DNA from: Paenibacillus foliorum | Lineage (GTDB): Bacteria; Bacillota; Bacilli; Paenibacillales; NBRC-103111 | Assembly (NCBI RefSeq): GCF_013141765.1 | Contig: NZ_WHOD01000128.1 | Coordinates: 124,001 to 188,000 of the forward strand | Reading direction: 5' to 3' | Length of the DNA: 64,000 nucleotides | In this document: in pieces, positions 51,945-61,123 of the stretch | Position numbering within the stretch: position 1 is the first letter of the stretch | Layout of the letters: every line of letters starts with the position of its first letter | Translations under genes and position numbers: made by a program | Notes under the pieces: model-generated | Seen by the model: the letters and a program-made list of their open reading frames with translations, nothing else | Databases searched by the model: none | Told to the model about the DNA's origin: nothing

Positions 51945-52727
51945 ATGGAAGATTCAATTAAAAATCAAGTACAGCAGCAATTTGCTAAAAACGCTGGAAA
52001 ATATGTCACAAGCATTCGTCATGCCAAAGGAGAAGATTTGTCGTTGCTCGTCTCATCTTCCAAAGCCGATACGAATATGGATGTGCTTGACATTGCAACG
52101 GGTGGTGGGCATGTGGCGAACGCCCTTGCCCCATTGGTTCGTCGTGTAACTGCCTATGATTTGACCGAAGAAATGTTAAAGACCGCTGCTGAATTTATCC
52201 GCGGGAACGGCCATTCAAACGTCGATTTTGTAAAGGGTGACGCTGAACAACTTCCTTTTGTTGACGCATCTTTCGATCTCGTAACTTGCCGGATTGCGGC
52301 ACATCATTTTCCGAATATTCCCGCTTTCGCTGAAGGAGCTTTCCGAGTCGTCAAGCCGGGTGGCAAGCTGCTGCTTATAGACAATGTGGGTCCTGAAGAC
52401 GATAGATTCGATCAATTCTACAATGAGATAGAAAAACAAAGAGACCCGAGCCATGTCCGGGCATGGAAAAAGTCAGAATGGATCAACCTCTTAGAGAACG
52501 TAGGTTTTCGCATCGAGATGATCGTTTGTTTCCCTAAACCATTCCAGTTTCATGACTGGTGTGAGCGATCCGGTCTACCGGAAGAGGAAACAGCTTTATT
52601 GCAGACCAAGATGTTGCAAGCCTCGAAGGAGCTGCAAGATTTCTTCTCTATTCGAACCGATGAATCAGGCGGACTATCAAGTTTTTCAGGGGAAGCCGTT
52701 TATTTGCAAGCAATACGGCCATCTTAA
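51945..52727 (+). CDS. Class I SAM-dependent methyltransferase
   Basis: A 260-residue protein with the Rossmann SAM motif VLDIATGGGHVANAL, motif II SFDLVTCRIAAHHFPN and RVVKPGGKLLLIDN. It is UbiE/YcgJ-like. Substrate unknown. An AAGGAGG site lies upstream of the ATG. Preceded by a tandem GTTTCAT dyad. Confidence 0.9.
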   Translation: MEDSIKNQVQQQFAKNAGKYVTSIRHAKGEDLSLLVSSSKADTNMDVLDIATGGGHVANALAPLVRRVTAYDLTEEMLKTAAEFIRGNGHSNVDFVKGDAEQLPFVDASFDLVTCRIAAHHFPNIPAFAEGAFRVVKPGGKLLLIDNVGPEDDRFDQFYNEIEKQRDPSHVRAWKKSEWINLLENVGFRIEMIVCFPKPFQFHDWCERSGLPEEETALLQTKMLQASKELQDFFSIRTDESGGLSSFSGEAVYLQAIRPS

Positions 52728-52931
52728 CGTCTTACCTTCCTTCTTGAAGGATATGCTAAACGAGCTAGAGGCATATATTTGTATACTCGCCGAACTGCTT
52801 GCAGGCAAACGTTCCGCATTCCCTCCCCTGCACATGATCTGTTGTGAGAAGCCCTTATCCCATTTTGCTGAATAGAACACACCCGATTAATGCAAGATAT
52901 GGATATCTTCTAAATAAAGGGGACTTAACCA

Positions 52932-53690
52932 TTGGGACTTAAACAGAAGTTATTTGCAGCAGCGGCACTATCGATGGTATTGTCTGGATGTAGTACGGTT
53001 TCACAAAATAATGAGGCTGCCACACAGTTTGGGGGTATGGATGAGAGGCTGTTTAATGCTAACCTTACGAAACATGATAGGTGGCTGAAAAAAGGAGACG
53101 CCCAGATTGAACAAGAAATGAAGGATTATCATGTTCAAGACACCCCCACAACAAGCAAACAAACCTTCAAAATTCACGGTTTAGGAGCCCAACAGCTTGT
53201 CGAAGTTTGGCCTAACCCCTCAGTCGTCCCCACTCAAGGAAGCTATGCGGAAAATGTAATCTCTACTGCAACTATGTACTTTGGGACACCTTACGAGTAC
53301 GGCTCAGACCGTTCTGATCCTTCGACGTTTGACTGCTCCGATTTTACAAGATGGGCTTTTCTTTCCTCCGTTGGAATGGATTTGCCGAAGGATTCTCGCA
53401 ATCAGGCATTATACGTGCAAACCTATTCCAATCATCCTTACACCAACATTTATGACGCACAACGCGGGGATTTACTATTCTTCATTAGCTTCAACGGGAC
53501 TGATCCACAGAGCTACCGCAATAAGAACAAATCGATCGAAGAAATCACTCATACCGGCATCTATCTGGGGAATGGGAAAATGATCCATACTGCTTCAGTA
53601 GCCACTGGCGGCGTTCGAATCGATAACGTGTTCGGCAACCATCTGGAGTGGCGTTTTGTCCTGGGGGGTTCTGTGCTGGACGTTAAGTAA
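52932..53690 (+). CDS. NlpC/P60 (C40) family lipoprotein, cell-wall endopeptidase
   Basis: A 252-residue lipoprotein: lipobox VLSGC near residue 20, then a variable region and a C-terminal NlpC/P60 domain. Catalytic Cys is in TFDCSDFTRW, the His in ITHTGIYLGNG, and a further polar residue in GKMIHTA. These enzymes cut the gamma-D-Glu to diaminopimelate bond of peptidoglycan. TTG start with AGGGGAC upstream. It lacks LysM or SH3 repeats, so it is anchored only by the lipid. A hairpin follows. Confidence 0.88.
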   Translation: MGLKQKLFAAAALSMVLSGCSTVSQNNEAATQFGGMDERLFNANLTKHDRWLKKGDAQIEQEMKDYHVQDTPTTSKQTFKIHGLGAQQLVEVWPNPSVVPTQGSYAENVISTATMYFGTPYEYGSDRSDPSTFDCSDFTRWAFLSSVGMDLPKDSRNQALYVQTYSNHPYTNIYDAQRGDLLFFISFNGTDPQSYRNKNKSIEEITHTGIYLGNGKMIHTASVATGGVRIDNVFGNHLEWRFVLGGSVLDVK

Positions 53691-53712
53691 TTAGATTCCT
53701 TAATAATATAAA

Positions 53713-53749
53713 GCAAGCTGGCACCAGTAGAACACCGGAACCAGCTTGC
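53713..53749. terminator. Bidirectional terminator
   Basis: GCAAGCTGG (53713-53721) pairs with CCAGCTTGC (53741-53749) between the NlpC/P60 gene and the opposing glycerophosphodiesterase gene. Confidence 0.75.
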
Positions 53750-53788
53750 CAAACATCCTTTGAGTTTTGTATCAAGCTCGGCATATTA

Positions 53789-54610
53789 TTATTTATTGAA
53801 ATAATTCTCCAAGGTTTCTACAAATACCTTGGGCTCGTCAACAGCAAACCTCCGAATTCCAAGATCAAGCAGCTCGGATAATGAAGACTCGTCGAAGTGA
53901 AAGATTAACACTTCCAGTTCCAATCCCGCTTCGGTCAGTCTTTCCAACGCATTTTGCAAAAATTGGCGCTGCACCCTGTATCTCCAAGCACGTTCTAATT
54001 CTGAATCTACCAAATGGATTTGGATAATATCGAGAGATTCGAATCCGGTTTCAAGCACTTCTCCAAATCGGATATCAATCTCTTTATCAGGTATCCATAG
54101 CATTGTCCGAATCTCAGGGGCTAACCGTTTAATAGTCTTACAGTTTTCATGATCCCTATGACAGAAAATCACCTGCCGTTCGACACCATACTTTTGAATT
54201 ACAGCCGCTAGATTGACCAGGTCAACTTGTTTGAAATCCAGATAAACCTCACGCTCGGGATGATCAGATAGAACATCCAGCACTTGTTCAAGCGTTGGAA
54301 TCTTCTCCCCTCTGAACGTTTCGCTAAAATTAATTCCTGCATCCCAGAGCTGTATTTGATCAAAAGTACATTCAGAGATTAACCTGTCTTGATCTGCAAT
54401 AGACGCCGTAGTCGTCCGCTTCGGTGTTGCATCATGCATGCCGATAATGATTCCATCTGCTGTCTGTCGAATATCAATTTCTGGGATACCACCAAGCTCC
54501 CATGCATAATGCATGGCTGACATGGTATTCTCTGGCATTTCCGTATTCGTGCTTTGGTGGGCCTGCCAATGAACTTTTCGCGCAATTCCTTGATTATCCA
54601 GTACAGACAT
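53789..54610 (-). CDS. Glycerophosphodiester phosphodiesterase family protein
   Basis: A 273-residue GDPD TIM-barrel protein, cytoplasmic. It hydrolyses glycerophosphodiesters to glycerol phosphate and alcohol. Motifs: AHQSTNTEMPENTMSA (first catalytic His and the PENT motif), PEIDIRQTADG (metal Glu and Asp) and MHDAT (second His), with VYLDFK further on. The usual HRG around the first His is HQS here, a mild deviation. Last gene of the G1P dehydrogenase-Ugp operon, so its substrate probably comes through that transporter. GAGGAG precedes the ATG. Confidence 0.9.
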   Translation of the reverse strand: MSVLDNQGIARKVHWQAHQSTNTEMPENTMSAMHYAWELGGIPEIDIRQTADGIIIGMHDATPKRTTTASIADQDRLISECTFDQIQLWDAGINFSETFRGEKIPTLEQVLDVLSDHPEREVYLDFKQVDLVNLAAVIQKYGVERQVIFCHRDHENCKTIKRLAPEIRTMLWIPDKEIDIRFGEVLETGFESLDIIQIHLVDSELERAWRYRVQRQFLQNALERLTEAGLELEVLIFHFDESSLSELLDLGIRRFAVDEPKVFVETLENYFNK

Positions 54611-54629
54611 CTCCTTCAGCTCCTCGCGG

Positions 54630-55973
54630 TTACTTAGCTAGAATTCTTTCGGCTTCTTTTTTGAACGTGTCCAGTGTGGACTGAACATTCTTACTGTCAT
54701 ACATGACAGCTTCTATTGCTGAGAAAAACTCATGCATAACCTCCGGCCAAGCTACATCCTTATTCGTATCGACAGCATATTGAAGCTGATCATACGCCAC
54801 TTTACGATTCGGTTCCTTTGCCCAGAGCTCTTTGATTTCCTTGGATTCAACCATAGTTTTAGTGAAAGGAAGGTAGCCTGACTGCAGAATGAACGGTAAA
54901 GCTCCTTGAGAATCAGTCTCCATCCAACGTATAAATTCCCATGCAGCTGCCTTGTTTTTCGAAGAAGACAGCATAGAGATATTAGCCCCACCGGTAGGAT
55001 TGGCATACATCTTATCCTGAGGTAAGAATGCCGTTACATAGTTAAACTTAACGCTGCTCGCCAAACCTCCAATGCTTCCAGTTGATCCGTACATAATCCC
55101 AACCTTACCATCAACAAACATCTGTGTGGTAATATTTCCCGAATCCTTAGCTGGCGGATAATATAAAGCCCCTGTGCTTTGAAGGTTCTTAAGGTAGTTA
55201 AACACTTTAACTCCGACTCCATTATCTTGAAATCCGATTGTCTTTTTATCATCACTAAAGAATTTACCGCCAGCCTGCGAAATCATAGCAATTGGATACC
55301 AAGTATCATAAGGCATAGTTACACCATAACGCTTATATTCGTTGTTTTCTTTGATGACAAGCGCTTCGGCGACTTTCTTCAATTCATCCCAATTTGTTGG
55401 TATCGCAAGCCCTTTCTCATCCAGCATCGTTTTGTTAATATGCATAATTGGAGTCGAACGGTTTAACGGTAAGGATACCAGCTTTTTATTGAAAGTCGAA
55501 TGTCCCATTAAACCTGGGTTAAAAATATCAACGCTTATGTTAGAGGTTTTCATCATAGGTGTCATGTCCTCCAAAACATCAGCATCTGCAAAAAGCTCTA
55601 CATAAGCTCGTTCCAGCATACTCACATCCGGAGCATTCTTCGAGGCAATCGCCTGCTGAAGCTTGGTCACCGTCTCGTCATAGCTCCCTTGAAAGGTTCC
55701 TACCACCTCAATATCCTTATGACTCTCATTAAACCTTTTGATCATGGCATCCGTGTATTCACCGTTCTTGCCGCCCAAGGAATGCCAGAACTGCACAGTT
55801 ACCTTGCCACCGGCTTTGGCAGGCTCTGCTGCCTTCGCAGGCTCAGTGGTCTTGCTAGGCTCTGAAGGCTTGGCAGCCGCTGGAGCTACTGACTCGGGCT
55901 GACCCCCGGAGCAGCCTGCAATTAATCCTAAAACGACTGGCACTGCCAACATTTTACTTAGCTTGTTTCTCAT
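54630..55973 (-). CDS. ABC transporter substrate-binding lipoprotein, UgpB-like
   Basis: A 447-residue solute-binding protein. Lipobox IAGC at the N-terminus is followed by a Pro/Ala-rich linker and the family-1 extracellular binding fold (VTVQFWHSLGGKNGEYTDAMI). The closest match by feel is glycerol-3-phosphate or glycerophosphodiester binding protein UgpB, consistent with the operon. Ligand specificity cannot be proved from sequence. Confidence 0.88.
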   Translation of the reverse strand: MRNKLSKMLAVPVVLGLIAGCSGGQPESVAPAAAKPSEPSKTTEPAKAAEPAKAGGKVTVQFWHSLGGKNGEYTDAMIKRFNESHKDIEVVGTFQGSYDETVTKLQQAIASKNAPDVSMLERAYVELFADADVLEDMTPMMKTSNISVDIFNPGLMGHSTFNKKLVSLPLNRSTPIMHINKTMLDEKGLAIPTNWDELKKVAEALVIKENNEYKRYGVTMPYDTWYPIAMISQAGGKFFSDDKKTIGFQDNGVGVKVFNYLKNLQSTGALYYPPAKDSGNITTQMFVDGKVGIMYGSTGSIGGLASSVKFNYVTAFLPQDKMYANPTGGANISMLSSSKNKAAAWEFIRWMETDSQGALPFILQSGYLPFTKTMVESKEIKELWAKEPNRKVAYDQLQYAVDTNKDVAWPEVMHEFFSAIEAVMYDSKNVQSTLDTFKKEAERILAK

Positions 55974-56025
55974 TTAAATTACCTCCATGTGAGTTTTTAT
56001 ATTTTATTTGAAAGGGACTACACTC

Positions 56026-56859
56026 TTACTTAATCCCTGAGTAAACAAAAGCTTTCACAATTTGCTTGGAGCAAAACAGATAAACGACAAGAATGGGGAC
56101 AACCAAAACCACATTGCCAGCCATGATAATATGCCAGTTGCTAATGCCCTCAGTCTCCCGAAGCATCGCGATGCCCACCGTAAGCGGACGGATCGCAGCT
56201 GAATCTGTCATAATCAAAGGCCAGAAGTAATCATTCCAATGACTGACGAAGCTAAAAAGCGCGATTGTAGCCAGTGCTGCCTTGGACATAGGAATCATAA
56301 TGTGGCACATAATTTTAAACTCGCTGGCATTATCCAGTCTGGCCGCCTCTACAATTTCCTGCGGAATTTGCATAAAATATTGGCGCAGCAGAAAAATGCC
56401 GAATGCACTGGACATGAAGGGAATGATCTGTGGAAGCAGCGTCTTGCTAATCCCCCAATCAGCCATCATCAAATAGACGGGAATGAAGGTAATCTGACCA
56501 GGAATCATAAAAGCCAGCAGTACCAGGCCGAACAAGATGTTTTTCCCACGGAATTTGTACTTGGCGAAGGCATAAGCCGCAGGAATCATCACAATCAACT
56601 GGAGAATAATGATGGAGCCCGTGATGATTACAGAGTTTTTAGCATACGTCAGAAAGGGTCCGGCACTCATGGCCTCTACAAAATTGATCCACTGTGGCGA
56701 TGCCGGAATCAAGGTTGGCGGAAATGATAAGGTCTCCCTAAACGTTTGAAGTGAGGTGGAAATCATCCATAGAAACGGGAAAATGAAAACCATTAGAACA
56801 ATCAGTTTTAATAAAAAGCCCCATGTCAGCCTCATATATTTGAATTCATATGTTTTCAA
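56026..56859 (-). CDS. ABC transporter permease, UgpE-like
   Basis: About 277 residues, six membrane helices. The EAA loop is VEAARLDNASEFKIMCHIMIP. Start: a TTG at 56859 with AAAGGGGA upstream is preferred; a GTG twelve codons earlier (directly after the previous stop) has no site. Pairs with the UgpA-like permease. Confidence 0.9.
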   Translation of the reverse strand: MKTYEFKYMRLTWGFLLKLIVLMVFIFPFLWMISTSLQTFRETLSFPPTLIPASPQWINFVEAMSAGPFLTYAKNSVIITGSIIILQLIVMIPAAYAFAKYKFRGKNILFGLVLLAFMIPGQITFIPVYLMMADWGISKTLLPQIIPFMSSAFGIFLLRQYFMQIPQEIVEAARLDNASEFKIMCHIMIPMSKAALATIALFSFVSHWNDYFWPLIMTDSAAIRPLTVGIAMLRETEGISNWHIIMAGNVVLVVPILVVYLFCSKQIVKAFVYSGIK

Positions 56860-56895
56860 GTACGAATTCCCCTTTGGGGTGGTCCGATTGACCAC

Positions 56896-57774
56896 CTATT
56901 GATAATGTACTCTTTTGGACAACACTCGGAAGTAAACAAAGGTCAAAAGTCCGATGATCGCCATCAGAACCACTCCGGTAGCTGCTGAGTAACCAATATT
57001 CGTTGTTCTATACTTAAAAATATAATAAACAATAGTACTAGTTGCGTCGTTCGGGCCCCCTCCTGTCATAACTTGAACAGTGTCAAAGACCTTAAAGGAA
57101 CCGATGGTCATAATAATTAGAATGAAAAACAGCTGCGGTGAAATGAGCGGTAGTGTGATTTTGTAAAATATCTTGAACCTGCTGGCGTTATCTAATGCTG
57201 CAGCTTCATAAATCGCGGGAGATATGCTCTGAAGAGCGGCCACGATAATTAAAGTGTAGTAGCCGATGCCCTGCCACACCGATACAATAATGACTGATAT
57301 TAGCGCCGTATTAGAACTTTGCAGCCACTGGGATGTCGGTAAGCCCAGCGACTTGAGCAAAAAGTTGAGCAAGCCATGGTTAGGCTCCATTAGCCACAGC
57401 CAAACCAGCGAAATGGATACAATGGAAACGATATGCGGTGTGAATAGGCCAGCTTGAATTATTGCATTAAATCGGCTCCTTTTAGAGAGCCATATCGCAA
57501 TAAGCAGAGATAGAATCATCGTCAGAATAACTACACCAACTGAATATAGCAGTGTATTTGTCAGAGCCTTGTAAAAATCTGCTCGAGTGAAAATTTGAGT
57601 GAAGTTATCCAATCCGATGAATTTACTTTTAGCTTGGTTCATCAGGTTGTACTTAAAAAAACTTAAATAAATTAAGTAAATGATAGGGTACATGACAAAC
57701 ATACAAATGCCTGCCATAGCCGGAGCGATCATAAGATACGGACGAACGGATTCCCAAATTGTTTTTTTATCCAT
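56896..57774 (-). CDS. ABC transporter permease, UgpA-like
   Basis: A 292-residue permease with six helices and the EAA loop YEAAALDNASRFKIFYKITLP. Its start overlaps the ATPase gene end by eight bases. With the UgpE-like partner it forms the membrane pore of the importer. Confidence 0.9.
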   Translation of the reverse strand: MDKKTIWESVRPYLMIAPAMAGICMFVMYPIIYLIYLSFFKYNLMNQAKSKFIGLDNFTQIFTRADFYKALTNTLLYSVGVVILTMILSLLIAIWLSKRSRFNAIIQAGLFTPHIVSIVSISLVWLWLMEPNHGLLNFLLKSLGLPTSQWLQSSNTALISVIIVSVWQGIGYYTLIIVAALQSISPAIYEAAALDNASRFKIFYKITLPLISPQLFFILIIMTIGSFKVFDTVQVMTGGGPNDATSTIVYYIFKYRTTNIGYSAATGVVLMAIIGLLTFVYFRVLSKRVHYQ

Positions 57775-58819
57775 TCCGATACCCTCTCAGCACGTCCAAA
57801 TATTTACGGAAATGAATGTGGTCTTCACCTATACGGTTTTCATCCGCTCCGAAGAAATATATTTTGGCAGCTGTAACTCCCAAATGTACCTTTTGATCAA
57901 CTGAAAACTGATCTTCAATACATTTAATCATGAACGAATCGCGGTCGGTTCTCACTTGATATAGAGTTTCGGATCCAAGCATCTCTCTCGTAGCAATCAC
58001 TCCCTGTGTGGAGTAATGCAGCTCACCTGGTTCGTTGGACAATACTGCACTCTCTGGACGAAATCCGAATTTCACGCCATCCACACCAAGGTCTCCTACA
58101 TTCATCGGAGGAACTCCAATAAACTGAGCAGCGAACAGATTGTTAGGCTGATTATAAATCACCTCCGGTGGAGCCTCTTGTTTAATAAGACCTTGATTCA
58201 TAAGGACGATTGTATCGGCCATCGACATAGCTTCAACTTGATCATGAGTGACATATACAAAAGTGGTACCCAGCTTTTTGTGGAGCTCGATCAGCTCAAG
58301 GCGCATCTGCGCTCTGAGCTTGGCATCCAGGTTAGACAAGGGCTCATCCATTAGAAATACCGATGGTTTCTTAACCATGGCACGAGCCAGAGCAACACGC
58401 TGACGCTGGCCCCCAGATAAAGTGGATGGCTTGCGGTCAAGATAATTCTTCAATCCTACCGTGGCACTGATACTTTCTACCAGCTTCGTTCTTTCTGCTT
58501 TGTCTACCTTGTTGTTTATTAATCCAAATTCAATATTCTCGCGAACCGACATGGTAGGGTAAAGTGCATAGTTTTGGAAAACCATAGCTACGCCTCTTTG
58601 ACCAGGTGCAGTACGGGTCACGTCCTTACCATCGATGAACACAGAGCCTGATGTCTGAGGATCAAGCCCTGCGATCATTCTTAGAAGCGTGGTCTTCCCA
58701 CACCCCGAAGGACCTACCAATACGGTGAATTTTCCATCCTCAATTTTTAAATCCAAGTCTTTGATGACCACGCTTTTTTCAAAAGATTTCGTAACACGGA
58801 CAAACTCGATGGATGCCAA
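57767..58819 (-). CDS. ABC transporter ATPase, UgpC/MalK-type
   Basis: A 350-residue ATPase: Walker A GPSGCGKTT, signature LSGGQRQR, Walker B FLMDEP, and a C-terminal OB-fold regulatory domain of MalK type. TTG start with GAGGAGGGG upstream. UgpC/MsmK-type ATPases can serve several sugar importers, but its place in the operon argues for this system. Confidence 0.92.
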   Translation of the reverse strand: MASIEFVRVTKSFEKSVVIKDLDLKIEDGKFTVLVGPSGCGKTTLLRMIAGLDPQTSGSVFIDGKDVTRTAPGQRGVAMVFQNYALYPTMSVRENIEFGLINNKVDKAERTKLVESISATVGLKNYLDRKPSTLSGGQRQRVALARAMVKKPSVFLMDEPLSNLDAKLRAQMRLELIELHKKLGTTFVYVTHDQVEAMSMADTIVLMNQGLIKQEAPPEVIYNQPNNLFAAQFIGVPPMNVGDLGVDGVKFGFRPESAVLSNEPGELHYSTQGVIATREMLGSETLYQVRTDRDSFMIKCIEDQFSVDQKVHLGVTAAKIYFFGADENRIGEDHIHFRKYLDVLRGYRNG

Positions 58820-58849
58820 GAGTATTCCCCCTCCTCTTCCTTAGAACGT

Positions 58850-59611
58850 TCAAACCGTTACTACGTTAATTCCCCATTCTTGAAATGGCTTGAGATCGAA
58901 GTCGGACGCTTCCTTCCCCGTAATCAATGTGTGAATTGAACTATTGGGAGCCACTGAATGCAGTGAAAGCTTACCAATCTTACTGTCATCTGTGACCACT
59001 ACAATTTCTCTGGCAGCTTGGATCATTCCCTGTTTTGCCGGCACCAACTGAGCTTCAGGATGCATTAACCCGTGCTGCGGATGCAGAGCAGGAGTTCCTA
59101 TAAACGCCTTTTCCACGTGCAGCGACTTGAGTACATAATCCGTGAACATACCATTGAGCATATAACTGGATGGATACAGCTCTCCCCCGGTCAAAATAAC
59201 CTTAACCCTCGGTGCGTCACGCAGCTCTGCTGCTACGTTCATATCATTGGTTACCACCGTAATATTAGATCGATGAACCAAATTTCTCGCGATATGCAGG
59301 GTAGTCGTCCCGGAATCGATGATTATGTTTTCTCCATCCTCCACCAAACTTGCTGCCATTTGACCGATTCTCATCTTTTGCTCCAGGCACTGATTCGTTC
59401 TTTCGTTAAAAGGAGGCTCGTCATGCGTCCATTGCTCAACAATGACTCCACCGTGTGTCCTCTTTAGGAGACCCTCTTGTTCAATTTCAGTAAGGTCTCG
59501 TCGGATCGTCGCCTCATGCACGTTAAATTCCTTGGCAAGCACTGCAATGGTCGCTGTGCGATACTGCCTTACAAATTCCACAATTCTCATTTTTCGTTGC
59601 ACTGCTAACAA
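58850..59611 (-). CDS. DeoR/GlpR family transcriptional regulator
   Basis: About 253 residues: N-terminal helix-turn-helix ATIAVLAKEFNVHEATIRRDL and C-terminal ISOCOT sugar-phosphate-sensing domain (IIIDSGTTTLHIARNL, VTNDMNVAAEL, KVILTGGELYPSS). GlpR-type proteins sense glycerol or sugar phosphates. The TTG at 59611 is chosen because GAGGGA lies six bases upstream and the resulting MLAVQRKMRIVEF start is family-like. Sits within the operon between the dehydrogenase and ATPase genes. Confidence 0.9.
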   Translation of the reverse strand: MLAVQRKMRIVEFVRQYRTATIAVLAKEFNVHEATIRRDLTEIEQEGLLKRTHGGVIVEQWTHDEPPFNERTNQCLEQKMRIGQMAASLVEDGENIIIDSGTTTLHIARNLVHRSNITVVTNDMNVAAELRDAPRVKVILTGGELYPSSYMLNGMFTDYVLKSLHVEKAFIGTPALHPQHGLMHPEAQLVPAKQGMIQAAREIVVVTDDSKIGKLSLHSVAPNSSIHTLITGKEASDFDLKPFQEWGINVVTV

Positions 59612-59662
59612 AAAACATCCCTCACTTTGCATAAATCATGCTGATTTCCTTGCGAATCTTCT

Positions 59663-60871
59663 TTACTCTTGTATGTCTAACCTTTCATTGTAAGCTCTTA
59701 AAAGCGTAAAGCGATTGAGACGAACCTGATGGGCTTCACGCAAGCTGCGATCCAGCAGCTCATCACTAACTGAGAGCTCCTCAACCGATACAGGGCCGCC
59801 CACTTTTTTCAAAAGCTTTCTAAGCCTCTCATCATTAGGAATGTCTAGAATCTCCCTGCGAATCTGCTCCCAATTAGCTGTGATTGCGTCAGCCTTCTCT
59901 TCTTCACCCGACAATGAAGGTTGCTTCCAGCCTTCCTGGGCGATCCTATGATACAGCTTGGAGATTTCCATAGAAGCAACGCCTACTTTAGCTCCATGCA
60001 GCAGCTGTCTTCTGCCTAGACGGATATACTCCATTTCCCAGTAATGCGACAAATGGTGCTCAGCACCTGAGGCCGGATGAGAGTTACCATATAACAGCAT
60101 GGCAAGACCTGATTCGATCAGCGCACTAATTAATGTGCGGATTCCCTCAGCCTGCCTTTCAGCGATTAGATCCACATGCTCTACGCATTGCAGCAAAGCG
60201 GATTTGGTTATATCTGCTGCCGCCTGCAAGTAAGGTTCCCCAGCAACTAACGATCCGAATTTCCAATCAAACAATGATGTATATTTACCTAGCATGTCGC
60301 CAAACCCCGCAGCTACCAAAGCTTCCGGAGCCTTCACCAGAACATCAAGATCTGCAAAAATAGCATCCGGGCCTATTGCAGGAATGGTTACCTTTTCCCC
60401 TCGTATGAGGATTGGAGCCCCTTTGGAATTAAATCCGTCTACCGAAGGCGCTGTTGGCACAGAGATAAAGGGAATTCCCGAAATATAAGCCGAGTACCTG
60501 ACGATATCATGAAGGGTGCCCCCGCCCACAGCAATTACGACTTCCGCAGCATATTGCTTGATATCAGCTATCAATTGAATCAGAGAAGCTTCGTCGGCTA
60601 TAACGTCGCCTTGGCGGTCTGGCTTGATGATCGTTACTTGTACGGAAATTGAGGCGTTTTCTACGAATTCATTCAGCTTATTACCTGCCACCTCATAAGT
60701 TATTGAATCCGCTGCTATAATAACTTTTCGGTAGTGTTTCCCTTGTAAGTAGGAAGCCACTTCCAGGATAGCCCCTGCTTCAATGCGGATGAGATCCAAA
60801 TCAATTGCTTTAAGTACATTTTCATCACAGCCCGCAGCCGCCAATTTGATTTTTGTTAAAATATCGGTCAA
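59663..60871 (-). CDS. egsA: sn-Glycerol-1-phosphate dehydrogenase (AraM/EgsA)
   Basis: A 402-residue iron/zinc-dependent dehydrogenase of the G1PDH family. It interconverts dihydroxyacetone phosphate and G1P, the archaeal-type lipid backbone. NAD motif AVGGGTLHDIVRY; metal-ligand segments GFGDMLGKYTSLFDW, HPASGAEHHLSHYWE and LLHGAKVG. In Bacillus, AraM/EgsA supplies G1P for heptaprenylglyceryl phosphate. The TTG start has GGAAGGA upstream. First gene of a seven-gene operon with a Ugp-like transporter and a phosphodiesterase, an uncommon setting. Confidence 0.92.
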   Translation of the reverse strand: MTDILTKIKLAAAGCDENVLKAIDLDLIRIEAGAILEVASYLQGKHYRKVIIAADSITYEVAGNKLNEFVENASISVQVTIIKPDRQGDVIADEASLIQLIADIKQYAAEVVIAVGGGTLHDIVRYSAYISGIPFISVPTAPSVDGFNSKGAPILIRGEKVTIPAIGPDAIFADLDVLVKAPEALVAAGFGDMLGKYTSLFDWKFGSLVAGEPYLQAAADITKSALLQCVEHVDLIAERQAEGIRTLISALIESGLAMLLYGNSHPASGAEHHLSHYWEMEYIRLGRRQLLHGAKVGVASMEISKLYHRIAQEGWKQPSLSGEEEKADAITANWEQIRREILDIPNDERLRKLLKKVGGPVSVEELSVSDELLDRSLREAHQVRLNRFTLLRAYNERLDIQE

Positions 60872-60906
60872 TAGGATCCTTCCTTTCTGCTATGTACATT
60901 TCAAAC

Positions 60907-60925
60907 AAAAACAATCATATATTGT
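60907..60925. promoter_or_regulatory. Dyad AAACAAT-N5-ATTGTTT upstream of egsA, candidate DeoR operator
   Basis: A perfect 7-5-7 dyad 36 bp upstream of the egsA start, with further TTGTTT-type repeats nearby. A place where the operon-encoded DeoR protein could bind. Confidence 0.45.
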
Positions 60926-61043
60926 TTATTTTATTTATCCGTTGCTCGTTTATGTTCATTTTGATTATATTAATTAAACATTTTGCGAGTATTAAACCGG
61001 CATGAATAAATTGTAAAAATTAATAGGGGATAGGAGGCGTCAG

Positions 61044-61082
61044 CAAAAAAAAGACCCTATTATCCATGAGATAAAAAGGTCC
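61044..61082 (-). terminator. Terminator of the aminotransferase gene
   Basis: On the minus strand GACCTTTTTATC pairs with GATAATAGGGTC (two mismatches) and is followed by eight T residues. Confidence 0.85.
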
Positions 61083-61123
61083 GATTGTATTCTTATTTAA
61101 TTCTTCTACCAAATAAGCTTACC

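Noticed and set aside
52552..52875. Plus-strand frame after the methyltransferase
   Set aside because: Begins inside the methyltransferase gene and runs into the gap without a ribosome site; the gap shows nothing else.
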